A DNA stretch of 64,000 nt, taken from the NCBI GenBank assembly GCA_035648735.1, contig DASRKX010000004.1, forward strand, positions 1-64,000, given 5' to 3'. Under the pieces are notes generated by a model that ran no database searches, was not told the DNA's origin, and saw only the letters and a program-made list of their open reading frames with translations. Numbering within the stretch: the stretch's first letter is position 1; each line of letters starts with the position of its first letter. Positions 1-7,404 of this stretch are shown here, piece after piece. Both the position numbers and the translations under genes were made by a program. This stretch comes from REEB95 sp035648735. GTDB taxonomy: Bacteria > Pseudomonadota > Alphaproteobacteria > ATCC43930 > CGMCC-115725.

Positions 1-132
1 CAGGCCGTGTTCGCGGCCTACAAGATCCTGGCGATCGAAGGGCAGCTGTTGCAGGCGCTCAACGTTCCGCCGCCGCCCGAAGCGGATCCCGGCACCCCGA
101 CACGGCGACCGCTCCGCCCGAGCGATTCCTGA
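1..132 (+). CDS. TolC-family outer membrane efflux protein, C-terminal end (partial)
   Basis: Only the last 43 codons are present; the gene begins before the window. The peptide (FAAYKILAIEGQLL core, then a Pro-rich tail) looks like the end of a TolC/LapE-type outer membrane channel, where the last helix is followed by a short disordered tail. The gene directly upstream of a type I secretion ABC transporter and adaptor, on the same strand, fits the third component of that exporter. The TGA stop lies 43 bp before the transporter start, so one operon is likely. The family call rests on a short fragment plus context. Confidence 0.7.
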   Translation, partial: QAVFAAYKILAIEGQLLQALNVPPPPEADPGTPTRRPLRPSDS

Positions 133-175
133 TCGCGTGCCTCGCCATGCGAGCGCGCACGGAAGAGAAGACTCC

Positions 176-2371
176 ATGACCATCGATATCGACGAGGCCC
201 GCACCGCGCCGCGCTCGCGCCAGGTTGCTCGCCCGGCGGCTCCCGAGGCGGCGAACGATCCGCTGCTCGCGGCGCTTGCCATCCTTGCCGGCCTGCTTGA
301 GCGGCCGATTTCTGCCGAGGCGCTCCGTGCCGGCTTGCCGGTCCTCGATGAACAGCTGTCGCCCGAGCTGATTGTCCGCGCTGCTTCGCGCGCCGGCCTG
401 CAGGCCGAATGGCGCCGCCAGAAGCTGACCGCCATCGCGCCGGGAAACCTGCCGTGCCTGTTGCTGCTCGAACAAGGCGGCGCCTGCGTGCTGTCGTCGC
501 TCGATCGCGGCGAGGCGGCCATCCTGCTGCCCGGCACGAATGGCGAGGCGGTGCGCCTGCCGCTCGCCGAGCTCGAGCCTTTCTATGCCGGGCATGTCCT
601 CTTCGCCCGCGCCGAGTACCGCTTCGATGCGCGTACCGAAGACGTGGCGCCAAAGTCACGCAGCTCCTGGTTCTGGGGCACGCTGCAGGGCTTCTGGCGG
701 ATCTATCTGCACGCCGCGGTGGCCTCGATCGTGATCAATCTCTTCACGCTGGCGAGCCCGCTCTTCGTCATGAATATCTACGACCGCGTCGTGCCGAACA
801 ACGCGGTTGAGACCATGTGGGTGCTGGCGAGCGGCGTCTTCGTCGTCTTCGTCTTCGATTTCATCCTGCGCACCGCGCGGAGCTATTTCGTCGATTCCGC
901 CGGCAAGAATGCCGATGTCGTGCTGGCGAGCCGTATCTTCGCGCATGTCATCGGCATGCGCTACGACGCGCGGCCCAGCTCGGTCGGCGCGCTCGCCGCC
1001 AATCTGCGCGAGTTCGAAAACCTGCGCGAATTGGTGATGTCCTCGACGTTGGTCGTGGTTGCCGATCTGCCTTTCGCCGCGCTGTTCATCGTCGTCATCG
1101 CGCTGATCGCGGGGCCGGCCGTGGCATTGGTGCCGCTGCTCGCCGTGCCGGTACTGCTCGCAATCGGATTCCTGCTGCAGATGTCGCTGCGCGAGGTCAT
1201 CGGCCGCACGATGCGCGAAGGCTTCCAGAAGCACGCCATCCTCGTCGAATCGCTGGAAGGGCTCGACACCATCAAGATCGCCGGCGCCGAGGGGCGCGCG
1301 CAACGGCTGTGGGAGCGCTTCGTCGGTGCCACGGCGCGCACGGCGATGAAGGCGCGCTTCCTGTCGACGCTCGGCGTCAACGCCGCCTTCTTCGTGCAGA
1401 ACATGGTCAGCGTTCTCGTCGTCGTCATCGGCGTCTTCAAGATTTCCGAAGGCGCGCTCACCACCGGCGCGCTGGTGGCGGCGTCGCTGCTTGCCGCGCG
1501 CGCCATGTCGCCCTTGAGCCAGATCGCGGCGCTGCTGGTGAAGCTCCACCAGTCGAGCGTCTCACTTGCCTCGCTCAATCGGGTGATGAATCTGCCGCTC
1601 GACCGGCCAGTCGACAAAACTTTTCTCCATCGTCCGCGTCTCGGCGGCGCCATCGAGTTTCGCAACGTCGCTTTCGCCTATCCGGGCCATAACCCCACCG
1701 CACTAAACGGCGTGTCGTTCCGCATCGAGCCGGGCGAGCGGGTTGGCATCATCGGCCGCATCGGCTCGGGCAAGAGCACGCTGGCGCGATTGTTGGCCGG
1801 GCTCTATCAGCCGACGAGCGGCGCAATCCTGCTCGACGGCACGGATATCCGGCAGATCGATCCCGCCGATCTGCGGCGCAACCTCGGCTATGTGCCGCAG
1901 GACGCATTCTTATTCTTCGGCTCGGTCAAGGACAACATCGCGCTCGCGGCGCCTCATGCCGACCACCGCGTCATCCTCGAAGCGGCAACAATCGCCGGCG
2001 TCGATGATTTCGTGAAGCGCCATCCCGACGGCTTCGACATGCAGGTGGGCGAGCACGGCCGCTTTCTCTCGGGGGGGCAGCGCGAAGCGGTGACCATCGC
2101 CCGCGCGCTGTTGTTCGATCCACCCATCCTGATCATGGACGAGCCCACCGGCGCCATGGACAACACCGCTGAAAACACGCTGCGCGCGCGAATGCAGCCG
2201 ATCCTCCCGGGCAAGACGCTGCTGCTGGTGACGCATCGCACCTCGATGCTGCCGCTGGTCGACCGCCTCATCGTCATCGATGGCGGGCGCGTCGTCGCCG
2301 ACGGTCCCAGGGACAAGGTAATGGAGAAACTTGCCGAGGGCGCATTGCGCGTTGCGGGAGGCGCTCGATGA
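176..2371 (+). CDS. Type I secretion ABC transporter/ATPase, LapB-like
   Basis: Inner-membrane ATPase that should drive export of a large RTX-type or adhesin substrate through an ABC-adaptor-TolC conduit. Domains in order: N-terminal C39-peptidase-like domain (about 25-150) without the catalytic Cys, as in LapB and HlyB; a membrane domain of about six segments (about 170-450); and a nucleotide-binding domain with Walker A GRIGSGKST, signature LSGGQ, Walker B ILIMDEPT and H-loop VTHRTS. I chose ATG 176 because AGAGAAG precedes it; a GTG at 137 would add 13 residues. It overlaps the adaptor gene by ATGA. The LapB-like subtype is inferred from the degenerate C39 domain and the LapG-like neighbour. 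Confidence 0.92.
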   Translation: MTIDIDEARTAPRSRQVARPAAPEAANDPLLAALAILAGLLERPISAEALRAGLPVLDEQLSPELIVRAASRAGLQAEWRRQKLTAIAPGNLPCLLLLEQGGACVLSSLDRGEAAILLPGTNGEAVRLPLAELEPFYAGHVLFARAEYRFDARTEDVAPKSRSSWFWGTLQGFWRIYLHAAVASIVINLFTLASPLFVMNIYDRVVPNNAVETMWVLASGVFVVFVFDFILRTARSYFVDSAGKNADVVLASRIFAHVIGMRYDARPSSVGALAANLREFENLRELVMSSTLVVVADLPFAALFIVVIALIAGPAVALVPLLAVPVLLAIGFLLQMSLREVIGRTMREGFQKHAILVESLEGLDTIKIAGAEGRAQRLWERFVGATARTAMKARFLSTLGVNAAFFVQNMVSVLVVVIGVFKISEGALTTGALVAASLLAARAMSPLSQIAALLVKLHQSSVSLASLNRVMNLPLDRPVDKTFLHRPRLGGAIEFRNVAFAYPGHNPTALNGVSFRIEPGERVGIIGRIGSGKSTLARLLAGLYQPTSGAILLDGTDIRQIDPADLRRNLGYVPQDAFLFFGSVKDNIALAAPHADHRVILEAATIAGVDDFVKRHPDGFDMQVGEHGRFLSGGQREAVTIARALLFDPPILIMDEPTGAMDNTAENTLRARMQPILPGKTLLLVTHRTSMLPLVDRLIVIDGGRVVADGPRDKVMEKLAEGALRVAGGAR

Positions 2372-3702
2372 GCGACGTCGCCCGCCGCGCCGAGAAGCGC
2401 TACCTCACCGATACCGAATCCGCGCTCAAGGGCGAGGTCAACCGCTTCGCCTATCTGCTGACCGTCTGCGTCATCGGCTTCGTCGCGCTGTTTCTCGGCT
2501 GGGCGCATTTCGCCGTTATCGACGAAGTGACACGCGGCGAGGGGCGCGTCATCCCATCGCAAAAGATCCAGGTGGTGCAGAATCTCGAAGGCGGCATTCT
2601 GGCCGAGATGCTGGTGCACGAGGGCCAGATCGTCCAGGCCAACGACGTCATCCTGCGCATCGCCAACACCAACGCGCAGGCGGCTTATCGCGACAGCCGC
2701 ACCCAGGCGCTGACGCTCAAGGCGATGATCGCCCGGCTGTCGGCGGAATCCGAGGACAAGGATCCGGTCTTCCCGCCGGAAGTCGTCCAGGGGGCGCCGC
2801 AGGTTCTCGATGGCGAGCGCTCACTCTACAATTCGCAGATCACGCAGTTCAAATCGGCGATCAGCGCGCTCAACGACCAATTGACCCAGCGCCAGCAGGA
2901 AATCGCCGAGTTGAAGACGCGCGAGCAGACGCTGTCGCGTTCGCTTGTCCTCGCCAAGCAGGAGCGGGACATCACCGCGCCCCTGGTCGATAAGGGCGCG
3001 GCGGCCAAGCTCGACCTGGTCAAGATCGAACGCACGGTCAGCGATTTGACCGGCCAGCTCGACGAGGTGCGCGCGACGCTACCGCGCGCGGAAGCCGCGC
3101 GCGACGAAGCACAGGGTCACATGCGCGAGAAAACCGCGGGCTTTCATTCGGATGCGCGCACCGAACTCAACAAACGCACCGCCGAACTTTCGGCACTGTC
3201 GGAAAAGGCCGTCACCGAGAAGGATCGCGTCGAGCGCACCGAAGTGCGCTCCCCCGTTCGCGGCATCATCAAGGAGATTAAGGTCAACACCATCGGCGCG
3301 GTGATCCGCCCCGGCCAGGATCTGATCGAGATCGTGCCGCTCGAGGATACGCTGCTCATCGAGGCCAAGGTCCGGCCGTCGGACATTGCCTTCCTCCGCC
3401 CGGGGCAGGCCGCGATGGTGAAGGTTACGGCCTATGATTTCTCGATCTACGGCGGGTTGAAGGCGACGCTGGAGCAGATCAGCGCCGACACCATCAAGGA
3501 CGATGACGGGCCGCGGCCGGAGACCTTCTTCCGCATCACGCTACGCACCGACAAGAACTATCTCGGCACGGCGGACCACCCGTTGCCGATCATGCCGGGC
3601 ATGACCGCGCAGGCGGAAATTCTGACCGGCCAGAAATCGGTGCTCGATTATCTGATGAAGCCGATCCTCAAGGCGCGCGACCGGGCTCTGACCGAGCGCT
3701 GA
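2368..3702 (+). CDS. HlyD-family type I secretion adaptor, LapC-like
   Basis: Periplasmic adaptor that links the ABC transporter to the outer-membrane channel. It has a short cytoplasmic N-terminus, one membrane segment (about 27-48), a first half lipoyl/barrel motif (VVQNLEGGILAEMLVHEGQIV-type block, partly shown), a long coiled-coil hairpin (about 150-275), and the matching second half with the 'V(R)SPVRGIIKEI' block, followed by the C-terminal beta region. At 444 aa it is the usual family length. It starts within the ABC gene stop (ATGA), so the two are translationally coupled. Confidence 0.93.
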   Translation: MSDVARRAEKRYLTDTESALKGEVNRFAYLLTVCVIGFVALFLGWAHFAVIDEVTRGEGRVIPSQKIQVVQNLEGGILAEMLVHEGQIVQANDVILRIANTNAQAAYRDSRTQALTLKAMIARLSAESEDKDPVFPPEVVQGAPQVLDGERSLYNSQITQFKSAISALNDQLTQRQQEIAELKTREQTLSRSLVLAKQERDITAPLVDKGAAAKLDLVKIERTVSDLTGQLDEVRATLPRAEAARDEAQGHMREKTAGFHSDARTELNKRTAELSALSEKAVTEKDRVERTEVRSPVRGIIKEIKVNTIGAVIRPGQDLIEIVPLEDTLLIEAKVRPSDIAFLRPGQAAMVKVTAYDFSIYGGLKATLEQISADTIKDDDGPRPETFFRITLRTDKNYLGTADHPLPIMPGMTAQAEILTGQKSVLDYLMKPILKARDRALTER

Positions 3703-3757
3703 GCGCGTCGGCGCGCCGCTTAACCCTTTACTAACCATCACGCCCGATGATCCGGCC

Positions 3758-4282
3758 ATGGATCAGGCGGCGGCCCTCCTTCATCTGAATCTCGGCGGCG
3801 AGTTCGCGTTGGCGATCTACGTCTTTCCGCTGGTGATGGCCAGCATCACCGACTGGCGCAGCCTGCGCATTCCCAACTGGCTCACCGCAATGCTGGCGCT
3901 GGCCTTTCCCGTCGCGGCGCTGCTCGGCGGCCAGCCGGTCGACTGGCTGTCGCACATCGAGGCCGGCGTGCTTGTCTTCGTCGGCAGCGCCGTGCTGTTC
4001 GCACTGCGCATCATGGGCGGCGGCGACGTCAAGCTGCTGGCAGCGGTGGCGCTGTGGCTCGGCCTCGGTCAGCTCTTGTCGTTCCTGACGCTGACCGCGC
4101 TGGTTGGCGGCGGCTTCGCTTTTTTGGTGCTGATGCTGCGCCATCCGCTGGTCCAGACGACGCTCCTGGCGACGTTGCGCCGCCTGCCGGCTTTTGCCGA
4201 TAAGAAAATGCCGATCCCTTACGGCATACCGATTGCGGTCGCCGCCCTGTTGATGGCGCCGGTGCTGCCGATCTTCGCCTGA
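3758..4282 (+). CDS. cpaA: Prepilin peptidase of the CpaA/TadV type (A24 family)
   Basis: Membrane aspartyl protease that cleaves the leader of type IVb/Flp-type prepilins. The protein is short (174 aa), lacks the N-methyltransferase half of PilD, and has about six hydrophobic segments. The two catalytic Asp are visible: Asp32 in TDWR and Asp90 in the GxGD-type motif MGGGDVKLL. No pilin or other tad/cpa gene lies in the window, so this copy stands alone between the secretion genes and the LapG-like protease. It could serve a tad locus elsewhere. Spacing of 55 bp from the adaptor gene allows co-transcription. Confidence 0.85.
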   Translation: MDQAAALLHLNLGGEFALAIYVFPLVMASITDWRSLRIPNWLTAMLALAFPVAALLGGQPVDWLSHIEAGVLVFVGSAVLFALRIMGGGDVKLLAAVALWLGLGQLLSFLTLTALVGGGFAFLVLMLRHPLVQTTLLATLRRLPAFADKKMPIPYGIPIAVAALLMAPVLPIFA

Positions 4283-4329
4283 CACCCCGGCCGATCCCTA
4301 AAATTTTAGCGACCCCGCCGCCCGGACGT

Positions 4330-4345
4330 AAATCCGGACGGATTT
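4330..4345. promoter_or_regulatory. Inverted repeat upstream of the riboswitch (possible operator)
   Basis: Perfect 7-bp arms AAATCCG and CGGATTT separated by GA. A separate AT-rich palindrome, CTAAAATTTTAG, lies a little upstream at about 4296-4307. These stand out in GC-rich DNA and sit in the likely promoter zone of the riboswitch-protease transcript. Function is unknown: a regulator site or a weak hairpin are both possible. Confidence 0.3.
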
Positions 4346-4393
4346 TAGCCGCCTGTTAAGCGCGGCCCTTTAGCTTTTTCCGCTCGATCGGGC

Positions 4394-4410
4394 GGCGTCC
4401 GCGGGACGCC
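4394..4410 (+). promoter_or_regulatory. Alternative (anti-P1) hairpin of the riboswitch expression platform
   Basis: GGCGTCC (4394-4400) can pair with GGACGCC (4404-4410) around a GCG loop. The 3' arm includes ACGCC (4406-4410), which could instead pair with GGCGT (4507-4511) at the start codon of the protease gene. The two pairings exclude each other, as expected for a translational switch. The pairing is seen in the sequence; the switching role is inferred. Confidence 0.6.
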
Positions 4411-4503
4411 CTCGCGAAACGGCAAAACCGGGGCGACCCGGCGACGCAAAGCCACCGGTCCCCGGGCTCTTCAACTCGGGGATAGCGGGGCTACCGAACG
4501 AGG
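4410..4503 (+). promoter_or_regulatory. c-di-GMP-I (GEMM-I) riboswitch aptamer
   Basis: All hallmark elements are present in order. P1 is CCTCG (4410-4414) with CGAGG (4499-4503). The first arm is GGC-AAAA-CCGGG, a GCGA (GNRA) tetraloop, CCCGG, then CGACGCAAAGCC. The second arm is CCGG-TCCCCG, a loop, CGGGGA, then TAGCGGGGCTACCG, which differs from the Vibrio cholerae Vc2 receptor strand TAGCGGGGTTA at one base. The GACGCAAAGCC block is identical to Vc2. The 3' P1 strand contains AGG (4501-4503), the best-spaced Shine-Dalgarno for GTG 4510. Ligand-stabilised P1, extended by ACGCC/GGCGT, would therefore hide the ribosome site, predicting repression by c-di-GMP. Confidence 0.92.
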
Positions 4504-4509
4504 TGAGGC

Positions 4510-5241
4510 GTGCCGCAATTGCGCGGAAAAGGCGCGGCCCTGTGTCTGGCCGCCCTGTTGTGCCTGGGATCTGCCGCCGAAGTGCCGGCCGAGCAGATCG
4601 CCGTGCTGTCCTTGATGCAGGCCGCGCCATCGCGGCTCTTCGGAAACCACGAAATTCACTCGGCGAATCTGATGCAATTCTCGCGCTGGACGGAATTGCT
4701 CGCGCGTTGGCAGGCGGAGCGGGAGGATGCCGCCGAATCCTGCGTGGCGAGCGAAATCGATGTCGCCCCTTGCGCGCCGTCCGATTGGACCAAACTCGTC
4801 GCCCGGCTCCGCGCCCTGCCGCTGCGGCAGCAGATCGAAGCAGCGAACGCCGCGATCAATGCGCATCCTTATGTCTCGGCGCAGGCCAATTGGAACGACC
4901 CGACGCATTGGGAGACGCCGTTCGAATTCATCCGCCGCAACGGCCAATGCCAGGATTACGCCATCGCCAAATTTTTGCTGCTGCGGGAGCTCGGCATCGC
5001 CAACGACCGGATGCGGCTGGTCGTGCTGCGCGATGTGCGCCGCCAGGTTGACCACGCGGTTCTCGTCGTCGAGCTCGATGGCGAAACGTTGATGCTCGAC
5101 AATTTGATCGCGCAAGTCGTGCCGGCCGCCGCCGCCGCTGATTACCGGGCCTATTATTCGATCAATGAGACGGGATGGTGGCTCCATCTGCCCAACCCGC
5201 TTATCCCCAGCCCCATGGTTGCCCAGATCGCCAGCCGGTAG
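4510..5241 (+). CDS. LapG-like periplasmic transglutaminase-like cysteine protease (BTLCP)
   Basis: Bacterial transglutaminase-like cysteine protease. The family prototype LapG cleaves the N-terminal retention region of type I-secreted adhesins and releases them from the cell. A signal peptide covers about residues 1-28. The catalytic triad is visible as Cys147 (GQCQDYA), His182 (DHAVL) and Asp197 (MLDN), with LapG-like spacing. In Pseudomonas and Legionella LapG the residues flanking Cys are Asp and Glu, which bind calcium; here both are Gln (QCQ), so calcium dependence or LapD docking may differ. The GTG start is chosen from the AGGTGAGG upstream and the signal peptide. It follows a c-di-GMP-I riboswitch by 6 nt and a type I exporter on the same strand. 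Confidence 0.9.
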   Translation: MPQLRGKGAALCLAALLCLGSAAEVPAEQIAVLSLMQAAPSRLFGNHEIHSANLMQFSRWTELLARWQAEREDAAESCVASEIDVAPCAPSDWTKLVARLRALPLRQQIEAANAAINAHPYVSAQANWNDPTHWETPFEFIRRNGQCQDYAIAKFLLLRELGIANDRMRLVVLRDVRRQVDHAVLVVELDGETLMLDNLIAQVVPAAAAADYRAYYSINETGWWLHLPNPLIPSPMVAQIASR

Positions 5242-5302
5242 GGATTTTTCCTCAGCGCGCTGCGGTTACAGCACTGTGACAAGTGTAAAATGCGGCGACA
5301 TT

Positions 5303-5517
5303 GGGGCGAAACCCCTTGCCTAATAGGGAGTGAATCGGTAGCTTTTCCCGAGCGAATGGCTTGCGGTGCCTTGAAGGCCCGCATCGTCAAGCCGGCATAG
5401 ACCGGCGGACGGACACGGCAAAAGTCGTGTTTCCCGTCGCTGGCCGGTTCCTGTAGGGCCGGTCCCAGGTGCGATGCTTCACGAAGAAAACGCGCACCGC
5501 CGAATCTCTCTATTCGG
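5303..5517 (+). other. Densely folded leader / possible structured RNA
   Basis: The 5242-5517 gap holds hairpins packed end to end: 5303-5315 (GGGG/CCCC), 5368-5378, 5391-5406, 5408-5438 (GACGG-ACACG with CGTGT-TTC-CCGTC), 5440-5468, 5469-5497 (GTGCG/CGCAC with an inner CTTC/GAAG) and 5500-5517 (CCGAAT/ATTCGG). The last stem touches the TTG at 5518. It does not match tmRNA, RNase P, SRP or riboswitch cores I know. It could be the 5' leader of the M23-bactofilin operon or a separate small RNA. Confidence 0.45.
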
Positions 5518-5532
5518 TTGTACGGGGGGCAA

Positions 5533-6948
5533 TTGGTCGCTGGATTGCGGAATTTAAGCGGGCGTCTTTTTCCCGAGCGGCAGCTGTTGTTGCGCTCGAA
5601 TGACGGCATCCGCTCGGTCTCATTGCCGACTTGGCTGCAAGCGATGTTCGTTGTCGCCGGCATCGCCACTTTTGCCGGGGTGAGCTTTCTCACCGTCGGC
5701 TATTTCACGTTGCAGCGCACGGTCGATCAATTGGCGCAGAGCGCGCCCGCCGCCGTTGCAACGCCCGCAACCGCGCTCGCCGCCTCGCAGGACGAGCTCA
5801 ATCGCCAGCTCGCCGAACTCAACGATCAATATAACGCGCTGAAGACGCGCTACGACGATGAGGCCGCCAAGCTCGCGGGCCTCGCCAATGCGCAGCTGCA
5901 GCCGCCCGCGGGTTCCGATAAATCGCGCGACGATCTGGAGCAGCGCCTGCACGCCGCCGAACAGGCCATGGCGACCCGCAACGGCAACGTCGCGCAGCTG
6001 CAGAAGGCGATCGACGATCTGCGCGGCGAGCTGAAGCGCTCGGATGCGGATCGCCAAGCGCAATTGAAGCATGTGCAGCAGGTCGAAACCGATCTCAAGG
6101 CTGCGAAGATTCGCGCCGATCTCCTCAAGGCGCTGGCCGACAGCAAGGACCAGCAGCTTCGCCAGGCGATCGGCGAGCGCGATAAAGTCCGCGCGCAAAG
6201 CGGCGAAAAATCGAGCATGAACGAGCAATTGGGCAGCGCCCCTGTGGCCGCGCCTGCGCCGCAGCAGCAGAGCGCGCTCGACGAAGATCAAGATCCGCTG
6301 GTGGATGCGTCGTCGGTGATGGCTTCCGTCCCGCCGAAGATCAATGCGTCGGCAAGCCAGCTCGAACGCGTGCTGGCGTCGACCGGCGTCGATCTCGACA
6401 AGATTCTAAGCCATCTCGGCGTCGCGCCGTCGGCGCAGGGCGGCGGTCCGTTCATCGCGCTCGACCGTGCCGCGAGCCAGATTGTCGATCCGCGCCGCGA
6501 GGCCGAGCTGCAGAAGTTGGTCAAGACCATGCCCTTGGCTTCGCCGCTGAACCGATTCGAAGTGGAAAGCCCCTTCGGCCCGCGCCGCGATCCGATCAAC
6601 GGCCGCGCCGCGTTCCATCCCGGCCTGGATCTCGGCGCTCCTTATCTTTCGGCGGTCTATAGCACCGGTCCCGGCGTCGTCGCCTTCACCGGCGTCAAGG
6701 GCGCCTATGGCCGCGTCGTCGAGATCGATCATGGCCACGGCATGGTGACGCGCTACGCCCATCTCCACCGTATTCTCGTCGCGCGGGGCCAGCATGTCGG
6801 GACGCATCAGCAGGTTGGCGAGCTCGGCAGCACCGGCCGCAGCACCGGTCCCCATTTGCACTACGAAGTTCTGGTCGATGGCCGGCCCGCCGATCCGGCG
6901 AGGTTCCTCGAGGCAGGTAAGAATGTGGTTCAAGCGAGCACGAGGTAA
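5533..6948 (+). CDS. M23-family metallopeptidase with membrane anchor and coiled coil
   Basis: Probable peptidoglycan endopeptidase acting in the periplasm. It has an N-terminal membrane segment (about 35-60), a long coiled coil (about 80-230), a low-complexity linker, and a C-terminal LytM/M23 domain with zinc motifs HPGLDLG and HLHYEV and the RYAHL block, all intact. The layout matches LmdC-type peptidases that partner bactofilins. The start is uncertain: TTG 5533 has GGGGGG 3-9 nt upstream, while TTG 5518 abuts a hairpin and has no visible ribosome site. The bactofilin gene overlaps its end, supporting a shared function in cell shape. Confidence 0.85.
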   Translation: MVAGLRNLSGRLFPERQLLLRSNDGIRSVSLPTWLQAMFVVAGIATFAGVSFLTVGYFTLQRTVDQLAQSAPAAVATPATALAASQDELNRQLAELNDQYNALKTRYDDEAAKLAGLANAQLQPPAGSDKSRDDLEQRLHAAEQAMATRNGNVAQLQKAIDDLRGELKRSDADRQAQLKHVQQVETDLKAAKIRADLLKALADSKDQQLRQAIGERDKVRAQSGEKSSMNEQLGSAPVAAPAPQQQSALDEDQDPLVDASSVMASVPPKINASASQLERVLASTGVDLDKILSHLGVAPSAQGGGPFIALDRAASQIVDPRREAELQKLVKTMPLASPLNRFEVESPFGPRRDPINGRAAFHPGLDLGAPYLSAVYSTGPGVVAFTGVKGAYGRVVEIDHGHGMVTRYAHLHRILVARGQHVGTHQQVGELGSTGRSTGPHLHYEVLVDGRPADPARFLEAGKNVVQASTR

Positions 6949-7402
6949 GGAACAAGCGGCCATGTCGAATGCATCGGACAATGGGCGGCGGGTGCCTTCG
7001 ATCCTGAGTGCCGGCATGAGCATCGAGGGCGATATCGTCAGCGAAGGCGAGGTTCATATCCTCGGCCATCATTCGGGTAACATCGTCGCCCGCAAGCTGA
7101 CCCTCGGCGAGGGCGGCACGATCACCGGCACGGTCGAGGCCGAAAGCGCCATCATCAACGGCACACTGTCCGGCCGGCTGTCGGCCGTGAGCCTCGTTCT
7201 CGGCAAGACCGCGGCGGTTACCGCCGACATCGTCTATGTCTCGATGCGGATGGAACCGGGGGCGGCCTATGAGGGCTACAGCCGCCGCGTCGACGCCATC
7301 GAGGACCTGACCAGCGAGCAGAAGCAACTCTCGCCGCCAATGCGCCAGCAGCTTGAAAAGATCCGCGCCACGCATGGCGATGTCGCCGGCACCGCTGACT
7401 AG
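6923..7402 (+). CDS. Bactofilin
   Basis: Small polymer-forming cytoskeletal protein. The core (about 30-135) shows bactofilin repeats: SILSAGMSIEGDIVSEGEVHI, then alternating G-T-V/I beta-helix turns. I chose ATG 6923, inside the end of the peptidase gene, because AGGCAGG precedes it and it yields MWFKRARGK, like the basic-hydrophobic membrane-targeting N-terminus of Caulobacter BacA (MFSKQAK). ATG 6962 (MSNASD) is the alternative and would lack that tag. The 26-bp overlap with the M23 gene implies coupled synthesis; bactofilins commonly recruit M23 peptidases to sites of curved or polar wall growth. Confidence 0.88.
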   Translation: MWFKRARGKEQAAMSNASDNGRRVPSILSAGMSIEGDIVSEGEVHILGHHSGNIVARKLTLGEGGTITGTVEAESAIINGTLSGRLSAVSLVLGKTAAVTADIVYVSMRMEPGAAYEGYSRRVDAIEDLTSEQKQLSPPMRQQLEKIRATHGDVAGTAD

Positions 7403-7404
7403 GT

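Noticed and set aside
2068..2080. G-run inside the ABC transporter gene as phase-variation site
   Set aside because: Seven G within a conserved LSGGQ codon context; the frame is intact and the length is ordinary for GC-rich coding DNA.
5242..5517. Possible tmRNA, RNase P, SRP or cobalamin riboswitch
   Set aside because: No tag-peptide frame, no GAGGAAAGTCC-type RNase P core, no GGAAGGAAGCAG-type SRP loop and no B12-box; left as unclassified structure.
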